64,000 bases of DNA. Source: Chryseobacterium indologenes (GTDB taxonomy: Bacteria; Bacteroidota; Bacteroidia; Flavobacteriales; Weeksellaceae). The stretch covers positions 372,001 to 436,000 of the forward strand of contig LAZY01000078.1 of the NCBI GenBank assembly GCA_001013295.1, written 5' to 3'. The notes beneath the pieces are model-generated. The model was not told the DNA's origin, did no database searches, and saw nothing but the letters and a program-made list of their open reading frames with translations. This document shows, piece after piece, positions 44,119-52,100 of the stretch (position 1 is its first letter; each line of letters starts with the position of its first letter). A program made the position numbers and the translations under genes.

Positions 44119-45045
44119 CTATTTCTGATTCAGGTTTAGATGGGCAAAAGAGGCCATTTCTTCTACGGCAGTCTGCACTTCATCCAATACTTCCCCCATA
44201 TGCATAAAACCGTGAACCATGTCTTTATACAAGGTTGTCCGGATAGAGACACCTGCTTTTTCCATATTTTCAGAAAGCTGTTTCCCATCATCGAGTAACG
44301 GATCATGTTCTGCTAAAATAACCAGCGTAGGTGGCGTTTCTTTAAAATCTTTTATTAAAACCGGAATAGCAAGTGGGTTGCCGGATTCTTCAGCAGGAAG
44401 ATATGATTTCCAGGCTTCTACACCTCCTTCCCTGTTGAGAACCGGGCCGTTTTCATAAGTCTCCCATGATTTCGAATTGAGACGGTTGTCTGCTGCCGGA
44501 TAGATCAATACCTGGAATTTCAACTGATCACCGATTTGTGTAGAAACGGCTGTTGCCAGTGCACCTCCGGCACTATCTCCTATGATTCCTATCTGATCCG
44601 GATCAATTCCGAGATTTGCAGCATTGTCTATTACCCATTTTACAGTATCAATACAGTCATGCAAACCTGCCGGAAAAGGATGTTCGGGAGCGAGACGGTA
44701 ATCCGCAAAAATAACTACAGAATTACTTTTATTGGCTAATTTACGGACCACAGCATCGTGGGTTTCAAACCCTCCGGCAATGAACCAACCTCCATGAATG
44801 TAAATAATAGCGGATGATTTTTGAATATTCCTTCCTTGTGGACGATAGATACGGATGGGAATCTGTCGGTTTTCTGCTGAAATATTTAATTCTTCAATCA
44901 TCGCTACAGCTTCCTTTTTTTCGCTGAGCTGAAGAGACATGGTTTCAAGATATTTGCGGCTTGCGTCCAAAGGATTCTGTGCGTTGAATGGCTGTATTTT
45001 TTCTAAATGATCTAAGATCTGAACGATTGGTGAAGTGAACTGCAT
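44119..45045 (-). CDS. Alpha/beta hydrolase, hormone-sensitive-lipase family
   Basis: 308 aa, cytoplasmic. HGGW oxyanion motif in AIIYIHGGWFIAGG, nucleophile in GDSAGGALA, aspartate in EHDPLLDDG and histidine in KDMVHGFMHMG. These esterases cut short-chain esters. First gene of the operon with the MFS transporter and DsbA-like protein; 163 bp separate it from the divergent HxlR gene. Confidence 0.93.
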   Translation of the reverse strand: MQFTSPIVQILDHLEKIQPFNAQNPLDASRKYLETMSLQLSEKKEAVAMIEELNISAENRQIPIRIYRPQGRNIQKSSAIIYIHGGWFIAGGFETHDAVVRKLANKSNSVVIFADYRLAPEHPFPAGLHDCIDTVKWVIDNAANLGIDPDQIGIIGDSAGGALATAVSTQIGDQLKFQVLIYPAADNRLNSKSWETYENGPVLNREGGVEAWKSYLPAEESGNPLAIPVLIKDFKETPPTLVILAEHDPLLDDGKQLSENMEKAGVSIRTTLYKDMVHGFMHMGEVLDEVQTAVEEMASFAHLNLNQK

Positions 45046-45156
45046 TTTTATTTTTAATTTGAGTTAATACTATTTTTTTGCAGTGAACGTGAGCGCTATT
45101 GTTCTTTACTGCTGCATATTTTATGTTTCTGTAGGGCTAAATTAAATATCAAACCT

Positions 45157-45203
45157 TACATTTGCACTGTATACAACAGATTGTACGGTACTAACAAATT
45201 TGT
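45157..45203 (+). promoter_or_regulatory. HxlR promoter and operator-like palindrome
   Basis: TACATTTG (45157-45164) matches the -7 consensus. ACAAATTTGT (45194-45203), inside the near-palindrome TAACAAATTTGTAA, sits just before the HxlR start codon and could be its autoregulatory site. GTATAC and GTAC words (45170-45189) make a second, weaker dyad. Confidence 0.45.
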
Positions 45204-45208
45204 AAGTA

Positions 45209-45592
45209 ATGGGCAGAATAAAAGAAAACTCAACGAATAATATCAACAGACAATATATCCATGAATGTGATCTCACCTATGCCGTTTGTAAGATTGGCGG
45301 CAGATGGAAGCTTCTGATTCTGGACAAGTTAAAGGTTGAAAAACTCCGGTTCAGCGAGCTTAGGAAATCAATTTCAGGGATAACGGAAAGAATGCTTACG
45401 CTACAGCTTAGAGAGCTTGAAAAAGAGGGATTGGTAAAAAGAACCGTATATGCTCAGGTTCCTCCAAGAGTAGATTATGAGCTTACCGATATTGCCCGGG
45501 AACTGATTCCCATCTGGCAGTTGTTGAGTGAATGGGGAGGCAGGCATAAGGAATTGATTCATGAAGAATTACCAGCCGAAGAAAATTCATAA
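45209..45592 (+). CDS. HxlR family transcriptional regulator
   Basis: 127 aa. CDLTYAVCKIGGRWKLLILDKL is the family hallmark with the conserved cysteine and GG-W; winged helix follows (ISGITERMLTLQLRELEKEGLV) and LLSEWGG closes the domain. Two cysteines near the N-terminus allow thiol-based sensing as in HypR/QorR. Divergent from the hydrolase-MFS-DsbA operon and probably its repressor or activator. Confidence 0.92.
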   Translation: MGRIKENSTNNINRQYIHECDLTYAVCKIGGRWKLLILDKLKVEKLRFSELRKSISGITERMLTLQLRELEKEGLVKRTVYAQVPPRVDYELTDIARELIPIWQLLSEWGGRHKELIHEELPAEENS

Positions 45593-45595
45593 AAA

Positions 45596-45634
45596 GCCTC
45601 AGATTGAGAAAGTTGTATCCTCTCAATCTGAGGC
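45596..45634. terminator. Terminator between HxlR and the T6SS island
   Basis: Perfect 14-bp stem GCCTCAGATTGAGA / TCTCAATCTGAGGC with an 11-nt loop. On the minus strand TTTTTATG follows, so it best serves the end of the VgrG island transcript; it may also act on HxlR. Confidence 0.8.
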
Positions 45635-45669
45635 AGAAAAAGAAATATTTTGGTAAAAAAACTCTGGAT

Positions 45670-45912
45670 TTATAATTTTTTCAGAACCTGATGCTGGGAC
45701 TGATGCATGAGCCTGATCCTGTTACCGATCAATAATTTCTGAAAAAGATGCCTTTTGATATGCACTTTTTCTCCTCTGGCCACTTTATATTCAAAAATGA
45801 GTAAGACACCGGTATCTTCTTTGGAAGCACCCAGTAAAAATGATCTGCTTCCTATCCGAAAAGACCTACTCCATCTTTCTTTCCGGGTTTCCTTAGAAAT
45901 GACCTGTTTCAT
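45670..45912 (-). CDS. Small basic hypothetical protein at the end of VgrG island
   Basis: 80 aa, rich in arginine and lysine (SKETRKERWSRSFRIGSRS), with no signal peptide or membrane helix. It is last in the minus-strand island and ends just before the terminator. Not recognised. Its size and context would suit an adaptor or accessory protein, or leftover of a larger gene; the confidence that it is expressed is moderate. Confidence 0.5.
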   Translation of the reverse strand: MKQVISKETRKERWSRSFRIGSRSFLLGASKEDTGVLLIFEYKVARGEKVHIKRHLFQKLLIGNRIRLMHQSQHQVLKKL

Positions 45913-45954
45913 TGTATTATTTCTTTAAGTCTTAGACTGTGGTTCTTTGTGCTT

Positions 45955-46833
45955 TCAGGAAATTATATGACTTTTTTGTCTCATTTTCTTTTCAGTATCG
46001 CTGAGCATTCTGTATGTGAATTTCTGATAAAGCTTTTCATGGCCTATTTCTTCTACTTTTTCCACGATAGATTCCTTCAGCTTTCCTGTATTTCTTTCGA
46101 TAGACCGTTCTTCTTTCTGAAACATGTTAAAATTGAGCAGATCCAGATCTATTCTGTCTTTGAACTGGCCATAAGCGGCATTCAGGTATCCTTCAGAAAG
46201 CGGTCGTACCGGGTAAGTATTGACAACAATACATATATCATTCGGGTTCTCTCCCGTTTGTTCACTGATGTTCATATCCCATTCCAGATTAGCTGTATTC
46301 AGAATGTTGGCTCCAATGGTTCGTTTGGTCTTGGGAAGGTCAATATTGAAAACCTGCCCGAAATACATATGCAGAAATTCACTGTTCTGAATCGTCTGTG
46401 CCAGCTTTTCTTTGTTGGTAAATAAAGAATCATTGACGGCGATAAGCTTTTTCAATTCATCATTATTGGAAAGTACGGCGGTCATTTCAGCTTTAGTCTG
46501 TTGCCATTTTGAAAGAACCAGCTCCATATTCAGGACCTCTATGATCTCTCCTTTCTGTGACAGTTTTAGATGAAGCTCATTAAACATTCTGTTAAAAGCA
46601 GCCGTAACCTGTGCAATTTCTTTTACCAGATCGTTATTAGACTGATCCAGGAAAAGATCCAACAAAACAAGCCGGCATTCGATCTCATTGGGGGTACATC
46701 TGATCACGGTAAAGTCATATCTCATGATCGTTCTTGAGGTCATATGATTGTCAATCAGTTTAGAATTTGTTTCAATCACTAATTCATACTGTTCATTGAA
46801 TGGCTCGCTAATGAGGATGGTATTGTTCGGCAT
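45955..46833 (-). CDS. T6SS island protein of unknown function (292 aa)
   Basis: 292 aa, soluble, no signal peptide. Strand-rich N-terminus (LISEPFNEQYELVIETNSKL) followed by helical segments (LSKWQQTKAEMTAVLSNNDE) and a C-terminal lysine-rich tail. I do not recognise the family. It lies 11 bp after the 112-aa gene in the same minus-strand series as VgrG and the GH-E effector. A chaperone or loading adaptor for the effector is possible, from position only. Confidence 0.7.
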   Translation of the reverse strand: MPNNTILISEPFNEQYELVIETNSKLIDNHMTSRTIMRYDFTVIRCTPNEIECRLVLLDLFLDQSNNDLVKEIAQVTAAFNRMFNELHLKLSQKGEIIEVLNMELVLSKWQQTKAEMTAVLSNNDELKKLIAVNDSLFTNKEKLAQTIQNSEFLHMYFGQVFNIDLPKTKRTIGANILNTANLEWDMNISEQTGENPNDICIVVNTYPVRPLSEGYLNAAYGQFKDRIDLDLLNFNMFQKEERSIERNTGKLKESIVEKVEEIGHEKLYQKFTYRMLSDTEKKMRQKSHIIS

Positions 46834-46844
46834 AGATAATGGTC

Positions 46845-47183
46845 TTAAATAAATTCTGTACTATAAGAAGAGATGTCTCCAATCTCATTGTGTTCGAAAT
46901 AATACCGTATCAGATCAAGTGCTTCCTGTTTAGTGACCTTGGTAGCTGCAAATTTGATGATGTTTTCGTCGAGCAGTATTTCTACTTTTATTTCTTTCTG
47001 ATCAAAAATTTCGTCATATCTCAAGGCTTTCAGTTGCAAATAAGAGTCTCCGAATTCCTGATTATAAAAGGTATTTTCATCAGACCAGTTTAACTTTCTG
47101 AATAATTCTACAGCCTCATCATAAGTAAGAGGGGGTTCATTATGACTTTTTGATTCACTGTGTATTATTTTTCTTAGCTCCAT
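46845..47183 (-). CDS. Hypothetical protein of the VgrG island, possible immunity protein
   Basis: 112 aa, acidic, soluble (YDEAVELFRKLNWSDENTFYN, EIKVEILLDENIIKFAATKV). No domain recognised. Small acidic proteins next to polymorphic toxins are often immunity proteins, and this one is two genes after the GH-E nuclease. The ankyrin protein is nearer to the toxin and is the first choice. Close spacing to the 292-aa gene suggests co-transcription. Confidence 0.65.
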   Translation of the reverse strand: MELRKIIHSESKSHNEPPLTYDEAVELFRKLNWSDENTFYNQEFGDSYLQLKALRYDEIFDQKEIKVEILLDENIIKFAATKVTKQEALDLIRYYFEHNEIGDISSYSTEFI

Positions 47184-47223
47184 ATTGGGTGAGAATATTT
47201 GGTTTTTATAGAAGAAATCTGCT

Positions 47224-47727
47224 TTATTTTCCTTCCAAAACTTCGATTAAAGGTTGATATTCTATTTGTTTTGCAAAATCAAGGGCACTTTGCCTGTTGT
47301 TTTTATAATTGGGATCTGCTCCGTATTTTAAATAGGTTTTTACTAAACTAATGTCTTCAGAGGTTTTGACATAAAATACAGCATACCATAAAGGCTGTCC
47401 ACCGAATTGATCGGTAATGCTAAGATCAGCTCCTTTCCGAAGCAGCAATTCTGCTATTTTTATTTTATGGCTTACGCTTGTCCAGGCAATGGGTTGGCGC
47501 TCTGGTAACAAATGTAAAGCAGTTCTTCCCTCAATGTTTTGTAAATTCGGATCTGCACCGAAATCCAGCAGAAGTTCTACAGACCCTATACGCTCCATCA
47601 TAACGGCCAGCATTAATGCCGTATGCCGCATCCCTTTTTCAGGATCATTTACATTTTCCGGATGATCTTCTAATATTCTTTTTAGTTCCGTTGGGTTTTC
47701 TTTTATAGCTGCCTGATGAATGTTCAT
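47224..47727 (-). CDS. Ankyrin-repeat protein, candidate immunity protein to the GH-E effector
   Basis: 167 aa, four to five ankyrin repeats (HTALMLAVMMERIGSVELLLDFGADPN, GRTALHLL, ISLVKTYLKYGADPN, QSALDFAKQ). No signal peptide, so cytoplasmic. It follows the PAAR/GH-E effector gene by 52 bp. Ankyrin proteins are a described immunity type beside HNH/Endo VII-superfamily polymorphic toxins, so binding and blocking the nuclease is a reasonable inference; no direct evidence in the sequence. Confidence 0.85.
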   Translation of the reverse strand: MNIHQAAIKENPTELKRILEDHPENVNDPEKGMRHTALMLAVMMERIGSVELLLDFGADPNLQNIEGRTALHLLPERQPIAWTSVSHKIKIAELLLRKGADLSITDQFGGQPLWYAVFYVKTSEDISLVKTYLKYGADPNYKNNRQSALDFAKQIEYQPLIEVLEGK

Positions 47728-47779
47728 GGTTTAAAATTATTTTTAATTTTTGTATGTGTATTTCTCATTACTTAAAAGA

Positions 47780-49261
47780 TTATTGATCAAAAGGATACAA
47801 TGAAACGTCAGATTCATGAGCGTGAGAACTACTGGTTTCAGGAGTTTCTGGTCTGTAATATTGTGGATCATTGTAGTAATCAAGGAATTGCTGCTCCGTA
47901 ATTCTTCCTTCTCTTAATGCCTTCACCAGATGCCTGTATTCATATCCTGGTTTATGCCCTTTATACCAATTGCCTCTTAATGGTTCTCCCGGTTGCCAGA
48001 CTATTTCTTTGCCATTAGGAACCGGATCATATACTTTACCATTTGGTCCTTTTGCATTATTATAAATCTGCTCATTGAGCCTTGCTTCATTTCTGTAACT
48101 AGGCCTTCCATCCTCATAAGCCCTGCCGGAGGGAGCTCTAAAGAACGGGTTCGCTTCATTAGGTACTGGCGTTCCAGGTCTTATTCCCCATGGATTGTCC
48201 CGGGTATAATAAGGTTTCCCATTTGGACTCATAGCCATTCCTTTGGGAAGTGCTTTAAAATTCAGGCCATACAATAAAAACATAGCATCCGAAAAACGCA
48301 GCCCGCTGATCCCCTGGTCTGCAATACGACTTCCGAATTCATATTCAGGCAATGCGCCTTTGGCTGCACTGTTAGCTAATGCTGTAGGATTTTCTTGTCC
48401 TAAAGCGTAATCATGCCATGCCGATTCTCCGCCGTGGGTAACTCTACTTCCCAGTAAAACAGCCCCGATACTTCCGCCTCCTATCCCAAAAGATGCTCCT
48501 AAATTACGCAAAATACTCATTCCTGTAGGTCTTGCCAATGCCATAGCAGCTCTGGAAAAATTGATCCCGGTTCCAAGCGTTCCACCGGAAGAAGTTACTC
48601 TCCCTAAAACCGAAAGACCCCTGCCTAATCCCAGTCTTCCTGCAAGAGTACTGGTAGTAGCAGTTGCAGAACCCGTTATAGATCCTACTCCTAATAGCTG
48701 TCCCCCTGTTCCGATAAGGGCTCCGGTCAGGAAACATTCTGTAAGCTTCGCACTATAGCTCACGGCAGCATATCCGAAAGCATCCAGCCAGCTTTTAATG
48801 TTAGGAGCAAATTGAATAATCCCTCCTGCTTTACATTCCATCTGATGGGCACCTGTAATGGTTTTGGTTCCTGTAGAAATAAAATTGGATTTGCTTCCCA
48901 TCCATTTTCTTGCCGGTCCCATTTTGTGCCCGCACAATAATCCGCCCACAACAGCACCGATGACTCCTCCTACCAGCCCGGCTACTGCTCCCAATAGCAC
49001 AAGCCCCATTCCTCCTGTCGCCACCGTAAGGACTCCTACCGCTACGGCAACAACGACAGCCAAAGCGGCTACTATTGCCAACAGCAGCATATATTTTTTG
49101 CAACCAAAGTCGATCCAGCTTACCGTACTTGTATCTTCTACCGTAATGTAAACTTTACCATCAATGGTTTTATTGCTTTTTCTGGTCCCCTGAAAAGGAG
49201 AAGGCATTGCCCCTTCGGAGCAAATCCAGAAATCCTTTTCGGTAATAATTTCAGCTCCCAT
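47780..49261 (-). CDS. T6SS effector: PAAR-like domain with membrane segment and C-terminal GH-E nuclease
   Basis: 493 aa. Residues 1-57 and about 110-160 read as a PAAR/DUF4280-like spike with cysteines (KDFWICSEGAMPSP, FGCKKY, LCGHKMGP, MECKAGGIIQFAP), split by a hydrophobic glycine/alanine hairpin (58-110). A glycine-rich middle follows. The C-terminus has WQPGEPLRGNWYKGHKPGYEY (GH at 435-436), LDYYNDPQYYRPETP and SHAHE (E483): the GH-E motif of the HNH/Endo VII nuclease superfamily. It begins 4 bp after vgrG and so would ride on that spike and cut target DNA. The ankyrin gene next is the likely antidote. Confidence 0.9.
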   Translation of the reverse strand: MGAEIITEKDFWICSEGAMPSPFQGTRKSNKTIDGKVYITVEDTSTVSWIDFGCKKYMLLLAIVAALAVVVAVAVGVLTVATGGMGLVLLGAVAGLVGGVIGAVVGGLLCGHKMGPARKWMGSKSNFISTGTKTITGAHQMECKAGGIIQFAPNIKSWLDAFGYAAVSYSAKLTECFLTGALIGTGGQLLGVGSITGSATATTSTLAGRLGLGRGLSVLGRVTSSGGTLGTGINFSRAAMALARPTGMSILRNLGASFGIGGGSIGAVLLGSRVTHGGESAWHDYALGQENPTALANSAAKGALPEYEFGSRIADQGISGLRFSDAMFLLYGLNFKALPKGMAMSPNGKPYYTRDNPWGIRPGTPVPNEANPFFRAPSGRAYEDGRPSYRNEARLNEQIYNNAKGPNGKVYDPVPNGKEIVWQPGEPLRGNWYKGHKPGYEYRHLVKALREGRITEQQFLDYYNDPQYYRPETPETSSSHAHESDVSLYPFDQ

Positions 49262-49265
49262 ATCC

Positions 49266-51347
49266 TTAATTTACAAATACATCGCCGCCGTCCAGTTTGG
49301 TTTCTCCTCCAATATGGTTTTTAGGAGAATTGATTTCTATCGCTTTTCCTCCTTTTACGCCTACTCCGTCCGAACCGTCAAAGTTGATCACTTTCCCATT
49401 GATAAGAATGGTTCCGTCTGATTTCATGGTCAGGGAACTTTTTCCGGTGGTCAGCGTAATATTGGTATTGCAGGTCAGTGAGATATTTCCTGCATTATCC
49501 ATTTTCAGAAGACTTTCACTGCCTTTTCCTACGTTGATCGTTTTAGAGACAGCCGCATTGGTAGTGGCATTTCCGGCTCCGTCAAAATGCATATTCGCTC
49601 CGCCCTGATCTTTCAGGTTCATAGATCCGGCTCCGTTGTCATATTTTAATTCTGCTCCGCTTCTTCCACTGAAACTCATGACGTTATTTCCTGCTCCGCC
49701 GCCCGCTCCAATACTTCCATGGAACAATCCGCCCATTACAAAAGGACGGTCAGGGTGTTGGTGAACAAAATTGACGACAATCTGGTCCCCAACTTCCGGT
49801 ATAGACATAAAACCACGGTTTTTACTTACTTTATCACTACTTCCTGCATCAGGAGACATAACCCGGATAAATTCAGTTGTGTTTTTTCCATTCTGCCAGT
49901 CAAATTGTACCTGTACCCGGCCCTGGTTCAGGGGATCGGTATTGGAGATGACTTTGGCAAATTGTGGTTCTGCTTTTGGAACTTCAAATTCCGGCCGTGG
50001 AATAAAGCCTGTGTCTGCAGCAATCGCTTCAAAATTTCCGGTATAATAGCCTCTGGAATCTACTTCATGACTCACGGCTGTAATCATCAGTTTTGTAAAA
50101 TAGGAGGTCTGATTGGTTTCCGATTTCCGCATTTCAAGATCTGCAATACATCCGGGATATAAGAAAGGAATAGATGTATTTCCTGAAGTCATAAATACAT
50201 TCACGGCTTTGCTGCCTGCAGTCCCTTTTTGTGAGGCATCAATATCCATAAAGGTAGATGCTTTAATAGGAGCAACTCTTAAAGACGGTGTTGTAAAGGT
50301 CTTTTGGGATATTTCATAAGCCCGTTTTGCAATATCAGACTGATGGTTTATTTTGGAATTTCCGGTAGTGAGCTTTTCATTTTTACTGCTGTTATAGCCA
50401 TAAAAGGTAGGATTTACATGCTGAGCTCTCATATTGATTTTAATATCCTGTACACTGCTTCCATATACCAGCTGAACAGGTTTTTCCTGTGGTGGAAGTT
50501 TTCCGAAATGCAGAATTTCACCATCATAATAGAACTGTTCACCATAGGCTTCTGCTATTCTTGCCAGATAATTATAATGGGTTTCTTCATACTGTGAACT
50601 GTAAGAAACATTTCCATGTTGGGAATCTACCCTGAAATCAAATTTATGACCGCTTAAACCTTCTTTAATTACCTGGTCTGCAATACTGTTTAAACTGATT
50701 TCCTGAGCGCCCCCAAAACTCTGAATATGAGGGGCAGCATCCAGAAGAACTGTAGGACTGTATCCTGTAAGTACAATGTTCCCGAGGCTTCCTTTTTCCT
50801 GGCTGAAGCCTACTTCTGTAATGACTCCCACAAAATTTCTTTCGGGGCTGTCTTCAACATCTTTGTATTTGAAGATGGCTGTAATTCTTTTCCCCAAAAA
50901 ATTCTGAGCTTCTTCCAGATTGTGATTCTCTGCATCTCCCAATGCATCATGGGCAAGGGTAAGACTAAAACTATGGTGTTTTGTTGTACTCTGATTGAGG
51001 CTGAAATGTTTGAAATGAGGAATCAGTTTTCCTTCGATCACAATTTCAAGTTTTACGACCCTGTTGATTCCTAAAATCTGACTTGAAGGAATAGACGCAG
51101 CATTATGAATTTTTGAAGTAGGCTGATTAGACCATAGTTTATGATCGGTCGTCATAGGAATGTTGTGCTGCATACTCTGATTCATAAACATTGCCGGAGC
51201 GTTCTGAACAGCTTCTGTGTAGCTCTTAGCCTGATTTATTTTCTCATTGGCTTTACTTATCGTTTTTGCTGCAGCTGTTTCCTTTAGGTTTTCTGTATTC
51301 AGGTCTTTGGGAGTCTGCTGCTTTGTAGGTTTATTATCTTTAAACAT
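49266..51347 (-). CDS. vgrG: VgrG spike protein of the type VI secretion system
   Basis: 693 aa from the ATG at 51347. Residues about 90-400 are gp27-like (NRVVKLEIVIEGKLIPHFKHF, SLTLAHDALGDAENHN), then the OB-fold (DPLNQGRVQVQFDWQNGKN, SIPEVGDQIVVNF, HPDRPFVMGGLFHGS) and the gp5-like needle with repeated hydrophobic/glycine strands. An in-frame ATG at 51494 adds 49 residues with a signal-like stretch, but a promoter (TTG-N19-TTTATTTG) would start RNA downstream of it, and Sec export would not suit a T6SS spike. Even so, about 85 lysine/asparagine-rich residues precede the gp27 domain, an unusual extension. Confidence 0.9.
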   Translation of the reverse strand: MFKDNKPTKQQTPKDLNTENLKETAAAKTISKANEKINQAKSYTEAVQNAPAMFMNQSMQHNIPMTTDHKLWSNQPTSKIHNAASIPSSQILGINRVVKLEIVIEGKLIPHFKHFSLNQSTTKHHSFSLTLAHDALGDAENHNLEEAQNFLGKRITAIFKYKDVEDSPERNFVGVITEVGFSQEKGSLGNIVLTGYSPTVLLDAAPHIQSFGGAQEISLNSIADQVIKEGLSGHKFDFRVDSQHGNVSYSSQYEETHYNYLARIAEAYGEQFYYDGEILHFGKLPPQEKPVQLVYGSSVQDIKINMRAQHVNPTFYGYNSSKNEKLTTGNSKINHQSDIAKRAYEISQKTFTTPSLRVAPIKASTFMDIDASQKGTAGSKAVNVFMTSGNTSIPFLYPGCIADLEMRKSETNQTSYFTKLMITAVSHEVDSRGYYTGNFEAIAADTGFIPRPEFEVPKAEPQFAKVISNTDPLNQGRVQVQFDWQNGKNTTEFIRVMSPDAGSSDKVSKNRGFMSIPEVGDQIVVNFVHQHPDRPFVMGGLFHGSIGAGGGAGNNVMSFSGRSGAELKYDNGAGSMNLKDQGGANMHFDGAGNATTNAAVSKTINVGKGSESLLKMDNAGNISLTCNTNITLTTGKSSLTMKSDGTILINGKVINFDGSDGVGVKGGKAIEINSPKNHIGGETKLDGGDVFVN

Positions 51348-51475
51348 AACCTTTTTTATTACTGATGAATTAGATTTCTTAATCTGATTATAGATCCCGG
51401 TTAAATTTTCATTGTCTACAGATATGAAAATTCCTTTTGCTGCAATTGTTTGAGAGTGTAAAAAGACAATTAAAA

Positions 51476-51505
51476 CAAATAAAGTACAGAGCATCTGCTC
51501 AGCAA
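51476..51505 (-). promoter_or_regulatory. Probable vgrG island promoter
   Basis: On the minus strand TTG (51505-51503), 19-bp spacer, TTTATTTG (51483-51476), one base from TAnnTTTG. The start site would be near 51469. Confidence 0.4.
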
Positions 51506-52002
51506 TACAATACAGTAACAGAACGATGTATATTGAAACGATTCACTGTTCTGGTATGTTTTATCTGGAAAAGGCATAGACTGAGAGATTAAACTTCTGT
51601 ATCCAAATCTATTATAAAGCAATAGCTATTGATACAATTCCATTCTAACCTCAGTAAATCGAGTTTAAATTTCCTGTGAATTTGCTTCCATGATACGTAA
51701 ATTTTAAATATTAATACTTCTTGATTGGTGGTGATGTTGTTCAAAGTTAGACAGAACAATTGTATCCGCAAAATATTTATATTGAATTTTTAATTTTTGT
51801 AGTAATTCTACGATTGTAGATTTAAAACAATACATAATTCACACATTTACAAATTGTTAAATAAAGTTAAAATACTTATTAACTTAGATTTATAAAGCCT
51901 GACAAGTCTTACACCCAATACAATTCCGGTATCTCTGAACAGTATAAATTCACATTATTTATTTGTATAAAAACTGACGTTGGAAATCATTTACATAAAA
52001 AT

Positions 52003-52025
52003 GACCGATACAAAAAGTACCGGTC
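52003..52025 (-). terminator. Terminator of the MFS gene
   Basis: On the minus strand GACCGGTAC / GTATCGGTC pair over 9 bp with one mismatch and a TTTTT loop, followed by ATTTTTATG. Confidence 0.65.
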
Positions 52026-52100
52026 AAAAGGTGATTAGAATATTCTGAATTCTTCAATTAAAATATAATCAAAGAAAAAATATAAAATGAATAAGGTCTG

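Larger units (their letters stand above)
51348..52100. other. Gap upstream of vgrG
   Basis: About 750 bp with no convincing gene. It contains the vgrG promoter near 51476-51505 and, at the far end, the terminator of the MFS gene (52003-52025). Open frames in it (for example on the minus strand at 51589-51771) lack protein character. Confidence 0.5.

Noticed and set aside
45949..46425. 158-codon plus-strand frame in the VgrG island
   Set aside because: Opposite the 292-aa minus-strand gene and has phenylalanine/serine-rich shadow composition.
49719..50162. 147-codon plus-strand frame opposite vgrG
   Set aside because: Antisense to the conserved VgrG OB-fold.
51589..51771. 60-codon minus-strand frame upstream of vgrG
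   Set aside because: No start context, no domain, ordinary for AT-rich non-coding DNA.
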